From Telmatactis stephensoni (lineage: Eukaryota > Cnidaria > Anthozoa > Actiniaria > Isophelliidae): DNA of 64,000 nt. The notes below the pieces were generated by a model. It searched no databases and was not told where the DNA came from. It saw only the letters and a program-made list of their open reading frames with translations. The DNA is taken from positions 62,001 to 126,000 of the forward strand of contig JALIZF010001915.1 of assembly GCA_029948255.1 (NCBI GenBank), written 5' to 3'. Positions 51,523-62,674 of this stretch are shown piece after piece. The translations under genes and the position numbers were made by a program. Every line of letters starts with the position of its first letter. Position 1 is the first letter of the stretch.

Positions 51523-51669
51523 ATTAGGGATGAACCTTGGGGGAACGCCTTTATACAAACATTCGGGTTCGTGACAATTAATAAGAATTTGGAATCTGGA
51601 AAAACGCAAGCATTTGTATCGAAGGAATTTTTCTTGTTTTAGGCATAAGTCAAGTATTTGGAATGATGA

Positions 51670-52820
51670 TATCGATGGTTTACTTTAGAAAGTTAGTTCT
51701 TTCCTTTAGGAATGATAATAAACTTTTACTTTCGGTTTTGTTAGTTACGTAACAAGAACTGTAAAATAGAAATACCATCTTGTCAGTCATAAACACTATA
51801 TATAACCCTGATATGTGCGCTTGTTGTTACTGCAAGAGAGCCAATAACATGCCTCTCCCAACACCTGTTATTCAAAAGCCTGCTCGAATCCCCATTCCTC
51901 AACCTAAACGAGTTGAACTGAAAAAAACTCTTCTGCAACGATCCTCACAGAGAAAGGACGACGCAAATGTTAAACCACAAGCTGTGAGTATACTAACCGG
52001 ATCGATAAAGAACATTGAACTTTGACGTGTTTCGTCAACAATAAAACTGACTGTAATCATTTATATTCTATGTTAGTCCATTATCGCTACATCCGAGTAT
52101 GTCAAAAAATTTGACATCTTTAAATGTAAGCATATATTCATATCCCTTACACTATATTATTCCAGTTATATTCATAACTTTAGTTGATTTTTAAATCATC
52201 TTTTATTGTTATATTACACGATTTCCTTTTCCTTTCGATTTCCTTACTCTCTCACGGGAGTTCGAGTTAATTTTCTCAAAGAGGGAGCCGTGTAAAGAAG
52301 CATAAAATTGATTTTTGGGATAAATTTTCAAATTCATATATCTCAATATATCTAAGAAGTATTTAGGAAGTCAGTTATCAAAACAGCTAGGCGCCAAGCT
52401 GACGTAAACGTGTGTTTCGTGTACCTTTTTCTGACAGTTTGATATCAAGAGTTCCGTAGTATTAAAATTGAGAGTAAAAATGAAAGATAATCCCGACTTT
52501 CGCTAAGTGCCGTAAGGAATAACCTTGCAGATAGATTATCTTAACATCATGATTATGGTACCTTGTATGTTACAACATTTTCAAATCACTATGATTGACA
52601 GGTTAGCTTTTGTTCACTTTTTCATTGCTCTCGCTTTTCTTAATTTCGATTTTGCCATTATAAGTTTAGTATCAGTCTTTAGTTTATGGTATATGATTTC
52701 GATGGTTTACTTTAGAAAGTTAGTTCTTTCCTTTAGGAATGATAATAAACTTTTACTTTAGGTTTTGTTAGTTACGTAACAACAACTGGAAAACAGAAAT
52801 ACCATCTTATCATTCATAGT
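51670..52820. repeat. Direct repeat pair, ~110 bp, 1.02 kb apart
   Basis: Copies at about 51678-51790 and 52699-52812 share TTTAGAAAGTTAGTTCTTTC and AGAAATACCATCTT. The stretch between holds the candidate ORF at 51780 and AT-rich sequence. Confidence 0.75.
51780..52025 (+). CDS. Candidate small protein or exon with CxCCYC motif
   Basis: An open frame of 81 codons with a non-ATG first codon; a good donor (GCT|gtgagt) at 51984 could end an exon. It encodes MCACCYCKRANN, a Pro-rich part (IPIPQPKR) and a Lys/Arg-rich end. The composition looks coding, but there is no homologue within the window and no clear acceptor. Function unknown. Confidence 0.3.
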   Translation: MSVINTIYNPDMCACCYCKRANNMPLPTPVIQKPARIPIPQPKRVELKKTLLQRSSQRKDDANVKPQAVSILTGSIKNIEL

Positions 52821-54141
52821 TCGGACTAATAGGAATTTAGTTAGTTTATTGTAAACAGAGCAATCAAGCTTACTTATCGTTTTGCTTAGCGTAAGTGTTT
52901 TGCAACTACAAATACCGAGCATACCCAAGTTGTAGTTCAGTAGAGAGTAGATGCATTGAATGGTACTTGGTACCTCTAAAGAATGAAGTCAAAAGATCCC
53001 AAAACGTACTATTACAAACACACGAGCGTAAATGACCGTAAATTAATTCCAAATCATTTGAACGAGAAATCGTATGATTACTTATTAATAATATATATGA
53101 AAAAATTTCGGTCACAACTCGACAAAACTGAGTTTAAACATTCGGTCAACCGGCGAACAGACATCGATCAACTAATGTTTTCTAGCTTAAGGAAACTCTA
53201 AACGTTGAATCTTATTTCTAAGGACCAAAAATGTTTTTTCCCGAGGAATGTTCATCAAATCAAAAATGTATTGCTTAAAATTTTAAAAACTTACAGTTTT
53301 GACGAGTCCAGCCAGTCAGCCTTCCATGTATTACGATTTCTGGAGTCAAATCTTTAGTAGCAAAATCTGTATATCTTTTCTCTTCTGTCCAAATGAGGAT
53401 AAAACCATACTGACTGCAGTGCAATTATTTGCACTGCAGTGCAAATTAGGTTTTCCTGCAGTTTTAACGATTAACATCATTGCTCTTAGCCAATCAGAAT
53501 CGAGACATTTTTTCATGTATATACAGTATTACAAGAGTAACTTTACTTTTTACAGCGTAAAAGCACTCTTAGGTTTTATTTGCTTGAAATTTAGTATGTT
53601 TGATGCATAACAACCGTGTTTTGTGAATCCATCTTGTCAAATAACGCTCACGCTTTCGATTTAAAGATATGACACTTTTAATATATGTATTTTCGTTAAT
53701 TCGAAATAGAATGCACGGGAAATTGGTGTTCTTTTTGTCTGGATGGGAAAATGAAGAAGCATTCAAATTTAACTAACAATTCATTTGTTTTTGGACGTGG
53801 TGCGGGTTTCTCCGCCGGACCTCCTTCGAAAATCTGCATGTGCTCCGTCACGTGACTATTCCCAAAGGTGTTCTTAAGCGCGCGCAATATTATACAGTAT
53901 TATAATAGATTAGAACAGAATATTACTAGATTGGTTGATCCAGCTAGAAATGTACTTTGTTGGCAAGTTCTCACCAACAACGCTCATTTTATTGGCTACA
54001 CTGCGACAGATCAACCCATATTTAACATATTTAACAAATATTTAACAAATATTTTCAGTTCAGATTTTATCTCATCCCTTTCTGCTCATTATCTCATTTT
54101 GTTGGTATAGCATTACAAACAAATATAAAACAAAGCCTTCC

Positions 54142-54153
54142 CAATTATATATT
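54142..54153 (+). promoter_or_regulatory. Putative TATA element of G3
   Basis: AATTATATATTG lies ~55 bp upstream of the start codon, in a block conserved with G2 (AAAACAAAGCCTTCCC). No further elements were resolved. Confidence 0.45.
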
Positions 54154-54201
54154 GACAATGTTTTTGTATTTTTCTTTCATTTTTGAGATTACGTAGCCGC
54201 A

Positions 54202-54253
54202 ATGACAGGAATTCTTTTGCTTTTGCTGGCTGTAATAGCTGTACAAGCCGAAG
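54202..54253 (+). CDS. G3 exon 1: signal peptide
   Basis: MTGILLLLLAVIAVQA-type signal peptide, cleaved probably after Ala before Glu. The exon ends in phase 1 at G|gttaga. Context AGCCGCAATGA is conserved with G2. Confidence 0.85.
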
Positions 54254-57200
54254 GTTAGAAATGATGTTATAAAACTTATTGTTTAACTTTGTTTGGCTAG
54301 ATTCCATACTAATAGAGTCGATTTTATAAGAAAAACATTTCTTAACAATTTCAGGATTTGAAAACAAGATGGTTAGATCTGAAGGAGAACTAGGTTGGAC
54401 GGAAAAGGTGATGTTACAGGTAATTCTTCCATACCTCAACAACAACTGATACTATGTTACTTTCAATTCTTATAAAAATACATGAATGTGTACATTGTTC
54501 TCGGAAGATTTATTCTTGCACCAGTCAATTCCAACGGACCGCTCATGCAACCCGGGTAACCCCGGCCCGCGGGCATTTCCCGACTTTTGGAAAAAAGATC
54601 GAATTTTGCCGACTAATTAGGGCTTCAAAGACGCTCTAGCTTTCTGCCAGTTAGCGAAATTGATAATATTGGATTTCGTTTCTGAATAGCTCTCGTTGCC
54701 ATAGGAAGAGCTTGGCACTTACTCAAAGGTTGATATTTCAGATGTGTCAGTTTGGAAAAAATTTGGAAACGTTCTTTTGAAAACTTCACCAAATCGTCGT
54801 CTGAAACCTCTACGAAAACCCGAGGGGCCCCCATTTTTTTGCAGGAACAAGCGACAAGAAACTGGCGGGAAAATTTTTTTAGGACGCGCGCGTACATCCG
54901 GAACATTTGGTACATAACTTTTGACATATTTTCACTAGCTGAAAATATGGAAAATACGAGTGTTTTAGTTTCCGGTAAAACACTATCATCCATATAATAA
55001 AGTCTCAAATTTTTCATGTTCTTGTGCATATTGGGTGCGTTCTTTTGAGAATTGTATAATAAAAGTGTCTTATTTGTGATTTATTCTTAGCTTTATTATC
55101 ATATACTCACATCGTCTCTCTTGCTCATACAGCGCAAGACAAAAATAGCTGGATCCAAAAACGACCCATTCACTTGTAAGTATTCACTTTAAGGTGCTGT
55201 AATACGAGCAACAAAATCACTCAACTTGTCTCGCAACATTGCTGCAAAACAAGTTGAAGAGCGATGCTGCGCGTTTTTCCACCCGAAAACAAACTTGTCT
55301 CGCAACAAAATAGTTTGCTGCAAGTTGAAAAAGTCTGTTGCAGCAAGTAGACAATCGCTCAACTTTTTGCAACAAAATTTCATGATGTTGCGCGTATTAC
55401 CACCCCAAAGTCAACTTGTCTCGCAACAAACTGCGAAATGGCTTCCTTCGTGTTCGTGATTGATCCAATCAGAAGTCAGGATCAGTTAAGGCAACTTGCA
55501 CCAAACTATTTTGTTGCGAGACAAGTTTGTTTTTGGGTGGAAAAACGCGCAGCATCGCTCTTCAACTTGTTTCGCAGCAATGTTGCGAGACAAGTTGAGT
55601 GATTTTGTTGCTCGTATTACCGTACCTTTAAAGACACTGCCGGTATTTCCCAGCTGTACTGCCTTGCAATAAAATACGTCTTTATTAACTCATCCCAAAG
55701 AGTTTTTCAGAGATAATTAATTTACAAATGATAATAATGTGATATAATCATAAAGTAAAATTACATATCAAAAATGGTGAAATTTTAGACAATTCAAATA
55801 AGATAAGTTAGATAACAGCTAGCTAAAATAATATTACTTATCAAAAATGGTGAAAATTTTAGACTATTCAAACAAGATAAATTTGATAAATATTATACTG
55901 AGGTATTTCAAAGTCCTTTAAGTTCTGCTCTGGCATTTTCAGTTTCCAGAACCAATTCCACATTTTATAACCCAATTCCCACTAAATTCCAAAATAGAAT
56001 GGATTTTTTTCTTTATCGATTAGCGTGTCGAGAAACCGTGACACACAAAACTTAACTCAAAACGTACCTATTATTTATATTTTTTTATTGGTATACCAGT
56101 ACAAAAAGTTTACTAGTTCCCCGAGATCCATCCAAGACATATGAAAAACTGACTTTACTCGGTTGGTGGGCTAATGAAAGTGTAGTGTACGTAACATTAA
56201 ACAAAGAAAATACACCTATTTCAATAAATGTTGTCGGTAAAAGCCTACGCGATCACCCGAAAGGAAGCATGGGTAAAAATTACTAAAGCTATAAAACCAC
56301 GCAAATGTCCACACCATAATTCAACTTCAGCTTGCAATGACCTAATACATCAAAGAGCTTCATTTGCTGATGCTAAAATCAAGACCAATGTGATAAAGAG
56401 AGTGAAATTTTGCAACTACCCATACTCCTTTTCGGTCTAGTCGCGTAGGCTTGAGACCTCTCATAGACAACCTTTTATGAAATAGGTGTATACAATACAA
56501 GGAAAATGTACAATCTCTTTGTCGGTCTTCTGACCTTGTTTTACGAAATTATCTCAATTTCTATTTGCAGATGGGGCAGTGTTTCCAAAAAAGCAAGCAC
56601 TAGATCAGACTATTACAGAAAATTTCCAACCTGACGCCGCAAAACGACCCAAAAGGTTGCTCAAAGAAAGCATGAAGGACTGGAGTTCAAAGAACTTTAA
56701 TGAGAGACAAGCTCGAACAATGGCAATAATATCGGCTGTAAACAACATACCGAAGCTTGCCAATGCAAAAGACAACCCAATTGGAGCTATTCAAGGTGGT
56801 TTAAGCATAATGGCTTCCATAAGTCAATTAGCAGGACCGCCTGGACAACTTGTAAGCATTGCATTCATGTTTACGTCAAGCATTCTGGGTTTGTTTGGTA
56901 ATAGTAAAAAGAAAAAGTCCACTGGCGAAATTGTACGTGAACAAATCAATGAGGCGCTGGCAGAATTTCACGAACAGCTCATTTCTGACGAAGCTGGAGC
57001 GGCAGTTTTTGCTTTCAGAGTGTCAAAAGCCTTTGTTGATGGAGTTGGAGAAGATCGTGATAAAATCAGCGACAAAGATGTGGATGCTCTCGTTTCCAAT
57101 ATTCCCGTTTTTAGTGGCGTGAGAGCTATGGGGCTGCTTGCGACACAAATAAGCAAATTGGTAAACGAAAATAAAGTGAACAATGCCAAGAAGTGTTTCA

Positions 57201-60200
57201 AATACTTAGAACTGTATCTTGAACTAAGTACTTTAAGGCAGATGATAATGACCCAAGTAATTGGACTGATCCCTACCTCCCGTGCTGCTATAATTGATGG
57301 TTATAAAAGTGCTCAAAAAGAACTTTTTAAAGCGACTAAGGAAATGCTCACATTTCTTATTGACGTAAGAAAAGGAAGTAAACTCATGCCGTACTTTGAT
57401 GGCGAAATATCCTATTTCACAACTTCGTACATGAGAGATGCCCTGAACATTTCAAGACCAAACCCATTTCCTGGTTCAGGGTACTGCATTACTGCTTTCG
57501 AGCGGGGGAAATATTACTTAGGCAAGTTCTATGGGGATAATTTACGTCCACGTATGAGTCATCCAGTAGCTCAAGTGTCCAATACAAAATATTGTAAATG
57601 GAAGCTTCTGCCCCATGGTAACAATCTCTTCAGCATTACAAGCGAAGACGGTATGCTATCCTATGATAATGAAGATGTACCAGTGGTGACCATAGAAAAA
57701 GATGACCCAGCTCTATGGGAGCTTGTTTCGGCTGGGGGATCAAAATATCGGTAAGATGAGTTACTGACTTCACTTGCCGCATACAAAAATATCAAGACGA
57801 GTCTACGTGCACAAAGCTCAATCGTAACAAGACAAAAAGTCGAGAGAGCATGTTGTATCGGGGATAAAGATCCGAGCCGAAGGCGAAGATCTTTAGACCC
57901 AATAAAACACGCTCTCGAGTTCTTTATATTACTTATCAAACATCTAACGTCTATCAAACGTCATATTTGATCAGAATTTTCCAAGTTTGACTATTTTTGC
58001 TTAGAAAATCCAAGGTTAAAGTTTATGCAAATGAACCAAAATCTTTACCCGATATAGAGATCTACGTTACGGTAATGATTTCCATTGTGTTTTCTAATGA
58101 ATTATTAATGAGTTTGATATTGTCTTATTGTTATGCCTCCACGTCCTGTAACTCATTGCAACTCAATCCACGAGTTACTACGTCATTCGCGGTTTGGTTC
58201 AGAATTTTCTGTCCTCTTATTGATCATAGATGACATCACAAAAATGTTCAAAACTCATTGCAAATTTTTGGACATTTTTTGGCGTCTAGTTTGCATGCAA
58301 AATTCCTTTTTTTTTGTCAATTTTTTCATTATATTCCAAACCCAAACTTGAGCTGTATTTACACATTAGTGGGGTTGAAATGTTCAAAATCATTTTTTTT
58401 ACTAATTTTATTATCAAACGTAGTACGGAAAGTTCACCGTAAAACAAATTAAATATCATTGTGCATGTCTGCCCAGTATCCCGTCTGCCCCGTCTGCTTG
58501 TCTGCCCTGTATCCCGTCTGCCCCATCTGCCCTGTATGCTCGTCTGCCTTGTATTCCCTGTATCCCCGTCTGGCCCGTATGCTTGTCTACCCTGTATTCT
58601 AAGTATTCCTTGTCTACCCTGTATTCCCTATATGCTTGTCTGCCCTGTATTCCCTGTCTACCCTGTATGATTGTCTGCCCTGTATTCCCTGTCTACCCTG
58701 TATGCTTGTATGCCGTGTCTACCCTGTATGCTTGTATGCCCTGTCTACCGTTTATGCTTGTCTGCTCTGTATGCTTGTATTCCCTGTATGCGTGTAATCC
58801 CTGCATTCCCTGTTTACCCTGTATGCTTGTATTCCCTGTATTCCCTGTGTGTATGCTTGTCTACCCTATATCAGTTCTACGTATTCCTTGTCTACCTGTA
58901 TTCCCTATGTACCCCTTTATTCCCTGTCTACTGTGCATATTTCTTGTGTTCCCATTTGTTTGGCCAATTCAGGGCAGACGCTTTTGGGATACTATGAACT
59001 CCTAATCCTAAAACACGACGGGTATAATAATATCGACTTGATAGTTTTAGGCTGTGTATTTCTATCATTTACAGTTAGAAGTACGTACGCGCGCTGTATT
59101 TTAATTCCCAGAAGATGGATCTGTGATCCGAAGGCTTGGAGATCAAATTGTAATAGCATTAAACGTGGACGAAAGAACCTGAATCTGATTTGAATCTGAA
59201 CGGACCTGATAATTCAGGGCCTTTCAAACAAAATCAATATAATACTAAACTGCTGACTTGTCTTAACATTTATCTACCAGGATAAAGATCAAATACTTCT
59301 GCAAGACTGGCAAGAGATGCAATTACGGACTCACTTTCATCAAGAAGAATTATTACACGCGTGGTAGCCGTTATACTCCCAGTCTCACTATTAAAGTAAT
59401 AGCTGCCTCTCTTCGCAAAGTTTCAAATGCGATTTGGGTAATTTACAAGGTAGGCAGCGTCTGCTGAAATGATATTTGTATTTAATACGCCATTGTCGGG
59501 TTGTTTAACTATCTGATTATGCAAGTCAATGTCTACAAAATAACAGACAGGACATAAAATTTTAGATTGCGGTCACACAGATTGATAATTTTCTCTTCTT
59601 TATTGAGGATAATCCTTCTGATGAAGTAAAGGACAAGGAAAAGGTCATTGAGCGTAAGTAATTTTGGAAAATTGGAAACTCGGATTATTTCTATCTGAAG
59701 ATGAATGTATTTAAATAACTGTCTATCCCCTGCCTGAAATCTGCATTTCAAACTCATTTTCAAAGAGAAATTTTGATATTAAGTCTAAAAGAACAATAGG
59801 GTTGAATAAATGACGTCATTTACTCACAACGTAAATGCTAAAATACTTGACAATTTCTTTTCGTCTCATTTGTATGTAAAAAAATGTTGCTTTTGATGAT
59901 TATTGGCCAGAGTCGTACAGATAGGTTTTACTAAGTTTCAAGTCATTTCCAATTTTCATTTATTTTCATCCAAGTACCCCTTTAACAAATCGCAAGCGGC
60001 TTTCCACTTCCTGTACAAATGTTCAAAACTCTAGTGGAACCGTAGCGAGTGACATGCAGAATATGGAACATTGTGACGTCAAATCCATTGTCAACAAGAG
60101 TGCAGACAATGGAAAACCGCTTGTGATTTGATTTTTAAAATGATTGTGTTTTTAATTAATTCTATTTTTAATCGTTCGAACTGGGTAAACGTTTTCAAAA

Positions 60201-62674
60201 AAATCAGATTGCGAGATTTTAAAACCCTTAGTGCACAATTAACGAATTGAAGATGTTTTTGAGTTGACACACTCTTGACGTCATAAAGTGTTCAAAACTT
60301 TGCAGTGAAACCGAAACGCGTCAGCAGTGTGTCTGTCCTCTTATTGACACACTCTAATCAACCAATCAGATCGCGAGATTAGTATCAAGTGTTGTAAAGT
60401 GATACACGTTGGTTCAAACTTGTTAAGTGGATAAATCTCATTTTCTAGAGGAAGGAAAGCGTTCCCCAGTCGCCAGCGAGTCTGGAGAGCTTTGGAAAAT
60501 TGGAAAGAGGGAAAACATCACAGAAAAAGAGGTGAGTGCACAACATTGTTTACTACGTAATATTTAAAAAACTCGCTGATCGTGTTTTATCGTGGATATA
60601 GACACGTTATATATCCACGATAAAACACGATCAGCGAGTTTTTTTAATGACTTCTAAAACCCATCATTTGAAAGTATTATAGCAATGAATTTATGAACAA
60701 ATCCATTTTAACTGGAGAAATAAGCTTATTATTTCTTTCGTGCATATAGGCATGCGCAGAATTATCCAATTTTTCATCCCACGTAAAACAAATTATGAAC
60801 ATCAGAATAGAGTTGCAGTTTTTTTCTGTTTTATCTTCGATAAATCTCAATCAAATACATTGGGCTTCCTGTGGCAAATAGCTTACAAAAATATTCCATT
60901 TTGTAAAAGCACTATACTGATAAAAATATGAAATAAAGATTTTTGATAAAACTTTTAATAGTTTGTTTGAAGGTTTGGTTTATTCATACTTTTGATAATC
61001 TCTTGTGATCTTAGCTTGCTATATTTTTCAGATCCAGCATTTTATTTTCTCTGCAGTTGTTCACAATTCTACTGAATAGAAAGCAAATTGAAGCCCACCC
61101 ATTTTAAAATGCCCCAGAACTGTTTTGATCCATACAAGTAAACCATATAATATTGTAACTCTAAGAGACTAGTTATTGCAGAACATCATATTTTGATTGT
61201 TCATAATTATGGCTTTGTATGCTTTCATGTGGAATACAGTAGGCAGTATTGAATGTTCTTATACTATTTGCAAGTATTATCTTGTTTTATTTTATAATAA
61301 TAATAATAATAACTTTATTACATTTCCATACAATGGCTTTTCAAAGTAATTAAACAAATACTTAAAAAAGTTAAAATATTAAAACTATAGATTTATCTTC
61401 AAAAATTAGTTCACTAGTGTTCATCAATCTTGAGACGACAGTAAGTGTATTTGTATTTGTATTTTGAGTGCAAGATAGATATATAAAATCAGTTATTTGG
61501 CATACAAAATGGAAAGAACACAAGGAATACAGCTTTTCCAATTTAGGTTGAAGATCTGAGATTTCTGCCGTATAACAACTCTACTTTACATGCAAGTAAC
61601 ACATTTTTGCCGTCAATTTCTTTATTGAAAATATTCTAGACCTAAATTTGGTTAAGCTGCAATTACACAGAGACTGAAATAAACTTTAGATAGAAAGGGA
61701 AGTTAATTTTAAAACAGGCTAGTTATATCCGATTACGCGTGCATGTTAGAATTAACCGGTTTTTCGAAGTTTTTTTTACTAAACTTAATATATTGGGCAG
61801 TTTTATGTTTATTATGAAATGTTTATTTTTCATCAGTCATAAGTTCTAAATGAAAAATACATCATCTACTAATAGGTGCAAGACACGTTTTAACATCACA
61901 TTTTCTTTTCTTATGCATGCCCTTTACCTTGAAACGGTTTTTCTTCAGTTGTTGTCTGATGATGAAAACGATGACGATGATGATATAGATGACGATGACG
62001 GAGACTACAATATCCTGGAAAATGAGGGCGAGCCAGGCTGGTGGGAAAAACTTCTTAAGAAGGTTTGATTTGCTGTCTTCTTTGAGACATAGTTAAAAAT
62101 AAAAGCGTGTATTTTTCTATTCATCTTTAAGACTTTTAACTCCTCCTCCTCCTCCTCCTCCTCTTCTTCTTCCTCTTCTTCTTTAAGAATAAGAATATCG
62201 CGTATATTCGAGTTCTTTTTGTCTTTTTCCAGGCGAAAGAAAGAGAATCGAAGAATAAAACTGGGCCAACACCGGGTACCAAAAAAGGATCATCACCTGA
62301 TCAAGGTATTCGATCAGCACCTGACCAAGGAAGTACTTTTGGTAAGTACTTTTATATGAAAAAGTAGTATTCGTACAAGGTCTGGACAAACGTTGATATT
62401 TTCTCTACGATGTTACGTTGCGCGAAAGGTTCTTTTCAGTGGCAATATTGATGTCATGCAATCCGCACACTGTAAAGTGTAAACGTTGCAGGGTCGATTC
62501 TACTTGTTCACGACAATTGCAGGGATGGACACAGAAAAAAAAACGAAATTAAAAAAGAATATTATAAAGACTGACGAAAATTAACTATATACTTATTTAA
62601 TTATCTCGATTTATCTCAGCATTTGTTGATGCTGTTTTGATTTCTTGTTGTTTGTTTTGTTTTTGTCAGAGTGA
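54202..62674 (+). CDS. G3: secreted multi-domain protein gene, JFT-like (10 exons)
   Basis: Exons: 54202-54253, 54355-54419, 55133-55175, 56571-57750, 59281-59449, 59609-59654, 60449-60531, 61949-62062, 62233-62341, and 62670-62674 with the stop. The sum is 1866 nt (621 aa) and every junction is phase-consistent. It shares all domains with G2 except the basic exon 10, and has shorter exons 3, 6, 7 and 8. It has no internal stop, an uninterrupted exon 2 and a conserved promoter block, so it is the best candidate for a functional copy. The likely role is a secreted, membrane-active protein of the cnidarian jellyfish-toxin-like type with an added acidic and basic tail. That role is inferred from layout and motif resemblance and could be wrong; another helical or beta-trefoil secreted family is possible. 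Confidence 0.75.
54355..54419 (+). CDS. G3 exon 2 (intact)
   Basis: A 65-nt exon between ATTTCAG and CAG|gtaatt, phase 1 in and phase 0 out. It encodes a charged linker with a Trp. It is the reference for the broken exon 2 in G1 and G2. Confidence 0.75.
55133..55175 (+). CDS. G3 exon 3, 10 codons shorter
   Basis: A 43-nt exon between CATACAG and T|gtaagt. It lacks 30 in-frame bases of the acidic part present in G1 and G2 but keeps the KNDPF end. Confidence 0.75.
55191..55628. mobile_element. Foldback element in G3 intron 3
   Basis: A 438-bp insert with inverted ends AAGGTGCTGTAATACGAGCA and arms of about 130 bp that contain CAACTTGTCTCGCAACA. G1 and G2 lack it at the same place, 15 bp after the donor. 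No coding capacity. Confidence 0.85.
55629..56570. other. G3 intron 3, 3' part
   Basis: Begins with CACTGCCGGTATTTCCCAG shared by all copies. An internal direct repeat (ATATCAAAAATGGTGAAATTT) occurs at 55765 and 55838. The end aligns with G1 7385-7640, including GTCGGTCTTCTG. No gene. Confidence 0.5.
56571..57750 (+). CDS. G3 exon 4: helical membrane-active-like and beta region
   Basis: About 393 codons from acceptor TATTTGCAG to CG|gtaaga. Numbering from the GTG codon at 56579: basic start 20-30; helix with NFNERQARTMA 39-48; hydrophobic Gly/Ala/Ser-rich segment 68-107 ending ILGLFG; KKKK 110-113; helices to about 230 (EQINEALAEFHEQLISDEAG, KKCFKY). A beta-rich end follows, with YCITA, KYCKWKLLPHGNN and FSITSEDG. 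The TAA at 57752-57754 is intronic. Nearly identical to G1 exon 4 and more diverged from G2. Confidence 0.85.
57751..59280. other. G3 intron 4
   Basis: Positions 58280-58460 match the dispersed segment at 21120-21320. A minisatellite follows at 58461-58965. Positions 59085-59278 match G2 intron 4 up to the acceptor TATCTACCAG. No gene. Confidence 0.5.
58461..58965. repeat. C/T-rich minisatellite
   Basis: About 500 bp of degenerate 9- to 12-bp units such as GTCTGCCCTGTAT, GTCTACCCTGTAT and TATTCCCTG. The overlapping Cys/Pro/Leu-rich frames open in all three phases come from the repeat and are not called as genes. Confidence 0.85.
59281..59449 (+). CDS. G3 exon 5: second half of beta-rich region
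   Basis: A 169-nt exon between TCTACCAG and AAG|gtaggc. It has IKIKYFC, a Cys six residues later, an NYGL turn and a WVIYK end. No premature stop, unlike G1. Confidence 0.8.
59609..59654 (+). CDS. G3 exon 6: acidic stretch
   Basis: A 46-nt exon between TATTGAG and C|gtaagt, with DNPSDE. Three codons shorter than G2 exon 6, frame kept. Confidence 0.75.
59655..60448. other. G3 intron 6
   Basis: Shares TGGTTCAAACTTGTTAAGTG before the acceptor with G1 intron 6. A GACACACTCTTGACGTCATA block is also shared. No gene. Confidence 0.5.
60449..60531 (+). CDS. G3 exon 7
   Basis: An 83-nt exon between TTTTCTAG and GAG|gtgagt. Hydrophilic, with SPVASESGELWK and a NITEKE end. Confidence 0.75.
60532..61948. 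other. G3 intron 7
   Basis: Holds a perfect foldback (60566-60642), a relative of the 20-kb tandem repeat (60850-61090), and a short (AAT)n tract at 61296-61313. No gene. Confidence 0.5.
60566..60642. repeat. Near-perfect hairpin, ~34-bp stem
   Basis: AAAACTCGCTGATCGTGTTT on the left pairs with its complement on the right, around a short GACACGT loop. Confidence 0.85.
61949..62062 (+). CDS. G3 exon 8: Asp-rich segment
   Basis: A 114-nt exon between TTTCTTCAG and AAG|gtttga, phase 0 both ends. Opens LLSDDEN, then DDDDDIDDDDGDY and PGWWEKLLKK. Confidence 0.8.
62141..62184. repeat. (CTC)n/(CTT)n microsatellite
   Basis: A short CTC then CTT run in intron 8 of G3, 50 bp before the exon 9 acceptor. 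Confidence 0.9.
62233..62341 (+). CDS. G3 exon 9: Lys/Pro/Gly/Ser-rich
   Basis: A 109-nt exon between TTTTTCCAG and G|gtaagt, phase 1 out. Encodes AKERESKNK and two SPDQG- or APDQG-like units. Confidence 0.75.

Larger units (their letters stand above)
48465..53944. other. 5' flank of G3, paralogous to G2 5' flank
   Basis: Aligns with 30090-33915 in order (CAGTCGTTTTAG, TCTGAGGTCTGAAGTCTG reiterations, the candidate exon near 50.1 kb, and the CGTCACGTGACTATTCCC block at 53845). It also carries a G3-specific palindrome at 51111-51522 and a 110-bp direct repeat pair. Two candidate coding segments are listed separately. Confidence 0.55.

Noticed and set aside
57752..57754. TAA after the long open frame as the true stop codon of a 391-aa protein
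   Set aside because: It lies within a consensus donor in phase 2, and the downstream exon fits the phase in all three copies.
58461..59005. Cys/Pro-rich secreted proteins in three overlapping frames
   Set aside because: All frames are open because the DNA is a short tandem repeat, and there is no splice or start support.
54202..62674. MACPF/perforin or actinoporin identity for the G genes
   Set aside because: No MACPF signature motif and no actinoporin-like size or aromatic cluster; the hydrophobic Gly-rich helix followed by a Lys patch fits better with a jellyfish-toxin-like layout.
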